A stretch of DNA of 30,485 nt from the IMG/VR virus record IMGVR_UViG_3300025154_000312, positions 1 to 30,485 of that record. One strand, 5' to 3'. This stretch comes from a virus. Both the position numbers and the translations under genes were made by a program. Positions 7,638-13,012 of this stretch are shown piece after piece (within the stretch, counting starts at the first letter, position 1; each line of letters begins with the position of its first letter). The notes beneath the pieces are model-generated. The model ran no database searches. It had not been told where the DNA came from and saw nothing but the letters and a program-made list of their open reading frames with translations.

Positions 7638-7844
7638 CTGTACTAAAAAGAAAAACTGAGGATCATGCGTGTGGGAATACAACTACAAAGCCACCAGAAC
7701 ACTTGTGAGGCACCTAAGGGCCTATATGTGAAAGAATGTACTAAGGAACCCTTACAAAGCCCCTAGAGGCTCTAAAAGCCATATATGAGAAATTGTCTGG
7801 GAAAATTTTCTAAGCAACTCTGTACTAAAAAGATTTTCTGAGGA
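7638..7844 (+). repeat. Spaced 25-bp direct repeat pair
   Basis: Positions 7638-7662 and 7820-7844 both read CTGTACTAAAAAGA, then four bases, then CTGAGGA. Only the four middle bases differ (AAAA against TTTT). The copies are 182 bp apart. Conservation of both flanks with a swapped centre suggests a protein-binding site rather than chance. Confidence 0.7.
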
Positions 7845-7899
7845 ATACCTAAGCGGGAGTCGCAGGAAGCAAAGCTAGGGTAGTGCCTGGCACTAAAAT

Positions 7900-7987
7900 C
7901 CTTGATATATCGTCCCAGGCCCTCCTAGCCCTTGACATATCGTCACAGTCCATGCATTCATGTTGATGTGCTAATTGATATATTGCT
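7900..7987 (+). repeat. Iteron-like direct repeats
   Basis: CCTTGATATATCGTCCCAG at 7900-7918 recurs exactly 30 bp later at 7930-7948 with two changes (Cs and As at positions 6 and 16). A shorter third copy, ATTGATATATTGCT, lies at 7974-7987. Regular spacing over a protein-binding-sized unit is typical of iterons or of operator arrays. The third copy lies next to the promoter at 7988-8014. Confidence 0.65.
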
Positions 7988-8014
7988 TTGGCATGGTTTT
8001 ACTCTGCTATAATC
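7988..8014 (+). promoter_or_regulatory. Sigma70-like promoter of the 8.5 kb operon
   Basis: TTGGCA at 7988-7993 and TATAAT at 8009-8014, with 15 bp between them (16 bp if the -35 is read as TTTGGC one base earlier). This is the best match to a -35/-10 pair in the gene-free region and points towards the operon starting at 8480, which would give a long leader of about 460 bases. The iteron-like unit at 7974-7987 abuts the -35 box and may be an operator. Confidence 0.5.
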
Positions 8015-8222
8015 TAGTTTACATATTACTTGTTATACGAATTAGTAAATGCTTATATGATAGGGACTTAGCTAGGGTGTGGGGGCCTGTGGATTATGGG
8101 TGCATGGAGGAATTCTGACTCCAGATCCAGCCCTGTGACCTCAGACCCTTATGCACCTATATGCATTATTGCATAGCTTAAACCATTTTGATTGTTGCCC
8201 TTATATCTCATACTATCCTGTG

Positions 8223-8262
8223 ACCTTGGGGCCTTAGCTTATACCTTGGGGCCTTAGCATAT
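8223..8262 (+). repeat. Tandem 20-bp repeat, two copies
   Basis: Two head-to-tail copies of a unit beginning ACCTTGGGGCCTTAGC occupy 8223-8242 and 8243-8262; they differ at one base (T against A at position 17). There is no gap between the copies. Each contains the short palindrome-like GGGGCC. Found in the leader between the presumed promoter and the first gene. Confidence 0.75.
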
Positions 8263-8479
8263 GCAGCTCATATGTATCTACCGGAGACTACAGGTCAGTT
8301 TTCCAGGTCATATTAGCGTTTACTAATATACTTATGTAGGTCTGATAGATTAGATTGATTCCAATATATTAGCTAAATGATATATTTTTATACATTTATT
8401 GTTTTGTAGGTTTTTTTTGATTATATTAGATATATACCCTATATGTATGTAGGATAACAACGCAAAAAGGATAGGAAAG

Positions 8480-8716
8480 ATGAAAAAGTTTATTATTACA
8501 GAAAAAGTTTTGAGAGCTTCATGTTTTTCTCATGGACAGGGTAAAAAGATAGGTGATTTTGTGGACTTTAGAGTCTGGGCAGATACTGTCACGCCATCGG
8601 GCACTTTTACGGATCTTGACTATGATCTTTCTGGAAAGTGCCTGAAAATTGCACTTAGAAAAGGGTATATAGACAGATATAGCCGTCTTACACACTTAGG
8701 CTGGGTACATCTATGA
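8480..8716 (+). CDS. Hypothetical protein, 78 residues, first gene of the AT-rich module
   Basis: The ATG follows AAAAAGGATAGGAAAG, a leader type reused before the genes at 8824, 9098 and 10832. The product contains KIGDFVDFRVWADTVTPSGT and ends RLTHLGWVHL, with mixed beta and helical segments and no membrane segment. No family is recognised. The base composition from here to 11.4 kb is clearly AT-richer than that of the 5-7 kb cluster, which suggests a separate origin. It is followed by a 107-base spacer that contains a GCCC/GGGC hairpin without a T tract. Confidence 0.7.
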   Translation: MKKFIITEKVLRASCFSHGQGKKIGDFVDFRVWADTVTPSGTFTDLDYDLSGKCLKIALRKGYIDRYSRLTHLGWVHL

Positions 8717-8823
8717 CAGCACTACAACGTTACTGATACTATAGGCAGATAGCCCGATATAAGGGCAAAAGGGCTAAAGTTAGTCCTGTTTGATTAAAAT
8801 TAACAAAAAAAAGGATAAGAATT

Positions 8824-9009
8824 ATGAAAGCACTACTAAGTATAAATAGAAAAGAAATATTAGAGATGGTTTATAGGCAGCCAGATAGAACTTTCAACCG
8901 CTTCCATGTCCGCAAAGTCGGCTATAAATGGGTTTTGGGTGTGTACCTTGATGACCCTGGTAAAGATGTGAAAATTGCTTTAGATGATTTTTATGACATG
9001 ACATACTGA
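8824..9009 (+). CDS. Hypothetical protein, 61 residues
   Basis: The start has an A-rich AAAAAAAAGGATAAG site nine bases upstream. The product has an N-terminal helical part (LSINRKEILEMVYRQPD) and a C-terminal beta-like part (GYKWVLGVYLDDPGKDVKIA). The last phrase resembles the DPGKDVKIALDDFYD-type end of the preceding protein (GKCLKIALRKGYIDRY), hinting at distant relatedness of the two small genes. No function is known. A Rho-independent terminator follows 11 bases after the stop. Confidence 0.65.
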   Translation: MKALLSINRKEILEMVYRQPDRTFNRFHVRKVGYKWVLGVYLDDPGKDVKIALDDFYDMTY

Positions 9010-9019
9010 CACTATAAAA

Positions 9020-9045
9020 GGGGAGTCTAAACAACTTCCCTTTTT
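9020..9045 (+). terminator. Rho-independent terminator, copy 1
   Basis: GGGGAGT pairs with ACTTCCC (one G-U) around a CTAAACA loop, followed by five T. The entire 26-base unit recurs unchanged at 11418-11443. It separates the two small genes at 8480-9009 from the sigma-like gene at 9098. Confidence 0.85.
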
Positions 9046-9097
9046 AGGTGACCGCAAAGCAGTAATTGATTAAACCAAACAAAAAAAAGGAAAGATT

Positions 9098-9598
9098 ATG
9101 AAAATTGAATACAATGATTATGAGAGACTGATTAATAATTTTTGCCGGTGTTATGCCAGCAAAACAAAAATAGAGTATGAAGACCTCAAAAGTGAAGCAA
9201 ATCTCATTTTTTGCAAAGCACTGGGGACATACCGGAGTGAAAGGGCTAGCTTTTCAACCTACCTATGTATGCAGCTCACAAAACTTTCGCATTTTTATGC
9301 CAAAGAAAAAAATCGAGGCATGGTAGATAAACACACGCGTTTTACAAAAGGCTACAAGCCCGATAGGGCTAAAAGTATTGGTTTTGCCCCGATGCCCTAT
9401 GAAGTAATACACTGTGAAGAACAAGATCAGTTTAGCAGTGATTTTGTGAAGTTGCTTAGGCCCGATGAAAGAAAACTTTTTGTATTGATCTATCATGGTG
9501 TGGGAAGTAAACCCAAGCATTTTGGAATCAGTAAATACCATAGGACATGGAGGGGTTTACAGCAAAAATACCTACAATATAATGAGGTCACGATATGA
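9098..9598 (+). CDS. Sigma-70-like RNA polymerase sigma factor, small
   Basis: This 166-residue protein starts at an ATG with AAAAAAAAGGAAAG upstream. Residues about 25-66 look like sigma region 2: an acidic helix YEDLKSEANLIFCKALGTYR, then ASFSTYLCMQLTKLSHFYA and basic KEKNRG. The C-terminal part (LRPDERKLFVLIYHGVGSKP and GISKYHRTWRGLQQKYLQY) is a plausible region 4-like helix-turn-helix. Region 3 is missing, as in small alternative or phage sigma factors. By family it would bind host RNA polymerase core and redirect it to phage promoters; the GAATGTATATTAG motif is a candidate target. A divergent RNA polymerase-associated protein or an anti-sigma role cannot be excluded. Confidence 0.65.
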   Translation: MKIEYNDYERLINNFCRCYASKTKIEYEDLKSEANLIFCKALGTYRSERASFSTYLCMQLTKLSHFYAKEKNRGMVDKHTRFTKGYKPDRAKSIGFAPMPYEVIHCEEQDQFSSDFVKLLRPDERKLFVLIYHGVGSKPKHFGISKYHRTWRGLQQKYLQYNEVTI

Positions 9599-9726
9599 TT
9601 GAAGCGGACTGTCAAACAATGGTTATGATTTTTATGGTTTTGAGCCTGTTTATAATGGCCCTAGACTGTAACAAAAGCAAAACAAAAACAAAAATACACT
9701 TTTTAAATAGGAGAAAATGGTTATGA
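9595..9726 (+). CDS. Small membrane protein, 43 residues
   Basis: The ATG overlaps the TGA of the sigma-like gene, and its own stop overlaps the ATG region of the next gene. The product MIEADCQTMVMIFMVLSLFI continues with MALDCNKSK and a basic tail KTKTKIHFLNRRKWL. It has one membrane segment (about residues 9-24) and a positively charged C-terminus, which predicts an outside N-terminus and cytoplasmic tail. No family is recognised. The tight coupling to the sigma gene suggests co-expression. Confidence 0.5.
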   Translation: MIEADCQTMVMIFMVLSLFIMALDCNKSKTKTKIHFLNRRKWL

Positions 9727-10091
9727 GCACAAAGCAAAAACAGAAATTAACAGATTTGGGACTAACTGAATTTGATATACAAGTATTAAAAGTAATGAAG
9801 AAAAACATTTATGTAAAAATTACAAGTGTTTCAAAATCTGGTATGTCGAGAAAAATGCAATTTTGCACTATACATAAGGGCAAAATAGTCTGGTGCACTT
9901 ACTTGATAGCTCAAGTTTTAAAAGAAAAAATGACAAAACACGATGAAATAAAAGTTGATGGTTGTGGAATGGACATGATTTTTCATGTATTAACTAATTT
10001 CAATTATGCGTTCTCAAAAATACTCACTGGAAAAACGACCGGAAATTATAGCAAATTTTGGGTAAATGCTAACAATTACGGTAGAATATGA
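9717..10091 (+). CDS. Phage hypothetical protein with SGMSR and GCGMDM motifs
   Basis: The ATG at 9717 follows AGGAGAAA; a second ATG at 9723 is in frame. The 124-residue product contains VKITSVSKSGMSRKMQF and, about 50 residues later, VDGCGMDMIFHVLTNF. This pair of motifs with similar spacing recurs in many uncharacterised phage proteins (SGMSR ... GCGMDMGFH), so the family is widely distributed even though the function is unknown. The C-terminal segment ends in YSKFWVNANNYGRI and may be a lineage-specific extension. The gene sits in the middle of the AT-rich coupled operon. Confidence 0.75.
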   Translation: MVMSTKQKQKLTDLGLTEFDIQVLKVMKKNIYVKITSVSKSGMSRKMQFCTIHKGKIVWCTYLIAQVLKEKMTKHDEIKVDGCGMDMIFHVLTNFNYAFSKILTGKTTGNYSKFWVNANNYGRI

Positions 10092-10357
10092 GAACTAAAA
10101 CTATCATAATAAAACAAGATATTCCAAAATATTTAAAAGCCAAAAAATTGGGCTATCATTACCTTTGGTGTGGCAATGGTAGGATAGTTTTAAAAAAGCA
10201 ATTCTCAATCACTGAAAAAAGAGCTCAGAGAATGTATCTGGACTTTGTAAATAATTTTCTAAGTGTAGAATGTTTTGCCAGTCACTATGATTTGACGTTA
10301 AACCATGCAAAAAGTTTCCTTCAGGAATACCAAGCAAAAGTAGGTGCACATGTTTAA
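10088..10357 (+). CDS. Hypothetical protein, 89 residues
   Basis: The ATG overlaps the previous stop by 4 bases. The product starts MRTKTIIIKQDIPKYLKAKK and has the helical segment RAQRMYLDFVNNFLSVECFA followed by SHYDLTLNHAKSFLQEYQAK, which reads like a two-helix DNA-binding unit with an YDLT turn. This would be compatible with a small helix-turn-helix regulator, but no characteristic motif is sure. No family is assigned. It is coupled to the next gene. Confidence 0.65.
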   Translation: MRTKTIIIKQDIPKYLKAKKLGYHYLWCGNGRIVLKKQFSITEKRAQRMYLDFVNNFLSVECFASHYDLTLNHAKSFLQEYQAKVGAHV

Positions 10358-10835
10358 TTGGCTTACACTTCCAGTACTAGATTATCAAATCAACTTGTAT
10401 CAAAAGAGCCTCAAGGAAGCATGGGAAAAGCGCAACAAACTTTTACCAGTGTCAAACAGGCCTGAACTTGATGAAAATCTTATGATGTCAGTCTCAAGCA
10501 AACCAGAGACTTTTGAACTACCTTTGCATTGCTTGAAAGACCTGAAAAAATACAGTGTTAACTTCACATGGACTCAATATCAAACCGATAGAGAGCAAGA
10601 AAGCAAATACAATGGTATCAAATCAGAAGTTATCCGAATTGAAACTGTAGGTATAGGGCTAAATTCAAATCAATTTGTAAGATGGTTGAAACCTGAATTT
10701 TATCGGTTTGAGGCCAACTACAGCGACAAAGGTAAACAGATAGCAGATAGTCTAAATCTTATTTGCAGTCTGGACAGTACCAGTTTTAAAATGACCCAAT
10801 GTTTTACACTAACAAAAAAGGATAGGAAAAAATGA
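10350..10835 (+). CDS. Hypothetical protein, about 161 residues
   Basis: The ATG at 10350 lies 8 bases before the preceding stop and has AGGTG upstream; a GTG two codons earlier is also possible. The product contains VSSKPETFELPLHCLKDLKK and, later, IRIETVGIGLNSNQFVRWLK. It is basic to neutral, soluble and without repeats. No family is recognised. Its end runs KDRKK and encodes the AAAAAAGGATAGG ribosome site of the next gene, which shows that this operon economises on spacers. Confidence 0.65.
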   Translation: MFNWLTLPVLDYQINLYQKSLKEAWEKRNKLLPVSNRPELDENLMMSVSSKPETFELPLHCLKDLKKYSVNFTWTQYQTDREQESKYNGIKSEVIRIETVGIGLNSNQFVRWLKPEFYRFEANYSDKGKQIADSLNLICSLDSTSFKMTQCFTLTKKDRKK

Positions 10836-11182
10836 ATTACACAAATGAATACAGCAGTCGAAAAAACTATATGGCCAAAATGGACAAAGAGAGAAAGGAT
10901 ATACAGTTTCCCTGTTATCTGGAAAGGTTATTCCAGATTGCAAAACTTCATAAAAATTTTGATGAGGTATGTAGCCTTTTGGAAAAGCACTACAAAAAAA
11001 TAGCAGATTGTGACCTGTTTAGAAGTTGGTACCACAAAGATAAAAATACCATTGAGAAGATTTTCAGCGCAGAAGCTAAAGGGCTTTTTAATAGCGATTC
11101 AATGTTTATTGAGAGTGCTTTGGATATTTATGGACCCAAAAAATTAATACAGGGTTTAAAAGAAAAGGCGGGTATAGTATGA
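10832..11182 (+). CDS. Hypothetical protein, 116 residues
   Basis: The ATG overlaps the preceding TGA by 4 bases and sits behind AAAAAAGGATAGGAAA, the leader type used repeatedly in this module. The product is highly charged, lysine- and glutamate-rich, and mostly helical (for example YLERLFQIAKLHKNFDEVCS and LEKHYKKIADCDLFRSWYHK). No coiled coil is continuous. No family is recognised. A 4-base overlap joins it to the last gene of the module. Confidence 0.65.
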   Translation: MNYTNEYSSRKNYMAKMDKERKDIQFPCYLERLFQIAKLHKNFDEVCSLLEKHYKKIADCDLFRSWYHKDKNTIEKIFSAEAKGLFNSDSMFIESALDIYGPKKLIQGLKEKAGIV

Positions 11183-11376
11183 TTTATTCAGTAATAGTAG
11201 ATCCAAGAAAAATAAAAGCTGATTTTAAAAACAAAATTAGCCTAAAAGACATAAACCTTTTTTTGCAGTGTAAGAAAAAAGGTGATTACACTGAAGTGTA
11301 CAAAACCAAACTGTACAGGGTTAAAAGTTCCCTGTATTGTCAATTAGTAGATTATACAGTGGGTATTACGCTATGA
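11179..11376 (+). CDS. Hypothetical protein, 65 residues, last gene of the module
   Basis: The start overlaps the preceding stop (ATGA). The product MIYSVIVDPRKIKADFKNKI continues as a small basic beta-rich protein with YTEVYKTKLYRVKSSLYC. No family is recognised. The stop is followed after about 40 bases by a Rho-independent terminator whose sequence is identical to the one before the sigma-like gene. Confidence 0.6.
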   Translation: MIYSVIVDPRKIKADFKNKISLKDINLFLQCKKKGDYTEVYKTKLYRVKSSLYCQLVDYTVGITL

Positions 11377-11417
11377 ATAATATAAAGCCCTAGGATATAC
11401 ATTACCAAGATTGTTAG

Positions 11418-11444
11418 GGGGAGTCTAAACAACTTCCCTTTTTT
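11418..11444 (+). terminator. Rho-independent terminator, copy 2
   Basis: Same GGGGAGT/ACTTCCC stem and CTAAACA loop as at 9020-9045, here followed by six T. The identity extends through the loop, which a terminator does not require. It closes the AT-rich module. Confidence 0.85.
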
Positions 11445-11462
11445 GTGCCCAAAATTTTGAAA

Positions 11463-11479
11463 CCGAATGTATATTAGTA
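11463..11479 (+). promoter_or_regulatory. CCGAATGTATATTAGTA motif upstream of winged-helix gene
   Basis: Identical over 17 bp to the motif upstream of the terminase operon (4893-4909, minus strand). Its TATATT core would place transcription start about 20 bases before the GTG at 11503. A second, degenerate TCTAATATAG follows at 11482-11491. It could be a -10 for the phage sigma-like protein or an operator for the gene it precedes. Confidence 0.6.
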
Positions 11480-11502
11480 ATATCTAATATAGATTTAACA
11501 AG

Positions 11503-12285
11503 GTGTCAGAATTGAAATTATCAAAACAAGAAAAAGAGATTTGGGAACTGGTGAAGTCCAGAAAACAGGAATTTCACACCGTAGAACTGGCCAGGCAATT
11601 TGGCAAACCATCTAATTGGGCCAGTCAAAAGCTACAGAACCTAGTGAATAAAAATTTTTTATTGAAGCCAGGGCCAGGCAAGTGGAAAGTAATTCAGAAA
11701 CAAAGAAAAGGAAACTTTCTACATATCCAGGGAAAAGCAATCAGCAAAGAACAAGTTTTAGAAGTAAGTTTCCGATGTAGTGACCTGGACTTTTACAAAT
11801 CTGGCCTGGATATGGATGAGTTTATAAACCATGAGATCTTTGGATTAAGATGCAGAAGTGATGAAAGACAACAGGCTTTTTATGAAAAATGGCTACTAAA
11901 TAAGAACTATTCTGAGATAACAATTCAGAAAGCCAGGGTCAGGTATCAAATTTTATTTTTGAAATTTCTGAAAATAGGCTTCCCGGTGAGTTTTGATTCC
12001 TGGCTGAAACCTGATGGAAAAATTTATTTTAATGAATCCGTTGAAGTAGATCAGATTTTCCTGGAGCACGACCTGCATAAGATAGCCAGGGCTTTTCCAT
12101 TTCTAGGGCTTCAGGTCAACTTTGAACCCATGACTGGGGAAAGTATAACCTATTTCATGGATAAGGGCTTGGTAAGCTCCCCTAGGGATTTGGTGTATGT
12201 GCCCGATGAAAGACCAAAAGAGTCCAAAACAACCCTTACCCAGAGAGATATTTCTGTATATTTGAAGAAATTTTGTAAAAAGTGA
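11503..12285 (+). CDS. Putative winged-helix DNA-binding regulator, 260 residues
   Basis: The frame starts at a GTG at 11503; a TTG at 11512, with AAGGTG at a better spacing, is an alternative that would shorten it by three residues. The N-terminal 65 residues read as a winged helix: LSKQEKEIWELVKSRKQEFH, VELARQFGKPSNWASQKLQN as helix-turn-helix and GPGKWKVI as wing. The rest is unassigned; it has RQQAFYEKWLLNK and a C-terminal lysine-rich helix. No integrase or nuclease motif is seen. It stands alone after a terminator and behind its own promoter-like motif, so autoregulation is plausible. A replication or transcription regulator is the likeliest role, with moderate confidence. Confidence 0.6.
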   Translation: MSELKLSKQEKEIWELVKSRKQEFHTVELARQFGKPSNWASQKLQNLVNKNFLLKPGPGKWKVIQKQRKGNFLHIQGKAISKEQVLEVSFRCSDLDFYKSGLDMDEFINHEIFGLRCRSDERQQAFYEKWLLNKNYSEITIQKARVRYQILFLKFLKIGFPVSFDSWLKPDGKIYFNESVEVDQIFLEHDLHKIARAFPFLGLQVNFEPMTGESITYFMDKGLVSSPRDLVYVPDERPKESKTTLTQRDISVYLKKFCKK

Positions 12286-12302
12286 GAAAAAAATTGTATA
12301 AT
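12273..12302 (+). promoter_or_regulatory. Promoter upstream of small terminase gene
   Basis: TTGTAA at 12273-12278, an 18-bp spacer and TATAAT at 12297-12302 overlap the stop region of the winged-helix gene. A terminator lies only 30 bases downstream and the small terminase gene beyond it, so transcription from here must pass the hairpin or yields a short RNA of roughly 60 bases. Confidence 0.6.
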
Positions 12303-12331
12303 AATAGAGTATTCATATTCATTCCTCAAAG

Positions 12332-12368
12332 AGTCCAGACAAAAATTCGTTTGGACTTTTTGTTTTTG
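12332..12368 (+). terminator. Rho-independent terminator or attenuator before small terminase
   Basis: AGTCCAGAC pairs with GTTTGGACT (9 bp, one G-U) with an 8-nt loop, followed by TTTTTGTTTTTG. It lies between the promoter at 12273-12302 and the gene starting at 12397, the same promoter-hairpin-gene order as before DUF2213 on the other strand. Confidence 0.85.
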
Positions 12369-12396
12369 ATCCCAAAGTATATTTCTCAGGAGAGTT

Positions 12397-13005
12397 ATGG
12401 CTATTGAAAAGCTGCCAACTGTAAGTGCGTGTAGAAAATTAGTTGGTGATGAGTATGCACAGTTTGAGAACATGGAAGGCAGACTGATGCAGTTTGTCAT
12501 CAGCTATGCACTCCAGGACTTCAGCGGTGAGTTCGATTTATGTAAGAGGCTTTACCCGGAGAATGACAACGACTCAAACTATGAGTTCAGCAGAACCATT
12601 CTAAGTGACCGGAAAGTTTTGGATCTGATGAAGGTTGTGGTTCTCAAGCTAATTGAGCAGAGGAAAAGTGTACTGGAGGCCAAGATTGTGAACATGCTCT
12701 ATGCCCAGGCTTTCTACGACCCCAAGCACTTGATCAATGCTGAGGGACAACCAGCATTTGAGAAGATGGAAGACCTGGCTCCAGAACTTAGGTGCTGTAT
12801 TGAGCGCATCGAGACCAAGTTCTTTGGAAAAAACTGTGAGGAGAAAATAAGTACAGTAATCCTATGTGACAGGCACAAGGCCCTGGACAAATTGGGCAAG
12901 TACCTGGCTATGTTCACCCCAGAGGGCAAAGACATGGGACCGAAGATCATCAACAACGAAATCAACATGAACCTCAGAAATGTACTAATAAATGCGAACA
13001 AATAG
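12397..13005 (+). CDS. terS: Terminase small subunit
   Basis: The 202-residue product has the C-terminal pattern of the Terminase_2-type small subunits: AKIVNMLYAQAFYDPKHLIN followed by acidic linker, CCIERIETKFFG, then LCDRHKALDKLGKYLAMFTP (about 165-185). The N-terminal half (FENMEGRLMQFVISYALQDF, FSRTILSDRKVLDLM) would hold the DNA-binding helices. By family it recognises packaging DNA and works with the large subunit on procapsids. The start is an ATG behind AGGAGAG. The oddity is location: the partner TerL gene is 7.5 kb away on the opposite strand, whereas the two are usually adjacent. The family assignment rests on pattern recall and is good but not certain. Confidence 0.7.
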   Translation: MAIEKLPTVSACRKLVGDEYAQFENMEGRLMQFVISYALQDFSGEFDLCKRLYPENDNDSNYEFSRTILSDRKVLDLMKVVVLKLIEQRKSVLEAKIVNMLYAQAFYDPKHLINAEGQPAFEKMEDLAPELRCCIERIETKFFGKNCEEKISTVILCDRHKALDKLGKYLAMFTPEGKDMGPKIINNEINMNLRNVLINANK

Positions 13006-13012
13006 GAGATCT

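Larger units (their letters stand above)
6998..8479 (+). other. Gene-free control or origin candidate region, 1.48 kb
   Basis: No frame here has a ribosome site and coding-like composition. Two open stretches on the minus strand (7231-7422 and 7479-7682) are compositional. The plus strand from 7000 to about 7860 is poor in G and rich in A and C; after that G and T become common, so the strand bias switches. The left half has small hairpins built on GCCTCTACAGGC-like sequences (for example AGAGC with GCTCT at 7471-7488) and a spaced 25-bp repeat. The right half has iteron-like repeats, a tandem 20-bp repeat, an inverted repeat TATGCA-TTAT-TGCATA at 8160-8175 and AT-rich stretches at 8320-8450. 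These features fit an origin of replication or a control region. Confidence 0.55.

Noticed and set aside
7231-7682. Two open frames on the minus strand (63 and 67 codons) in the gene-free region
   Set aside because: They have no ribosome sites, their composition follows the A/C-rich plus strand, and the translations are low-complexity hydrophobic strings.
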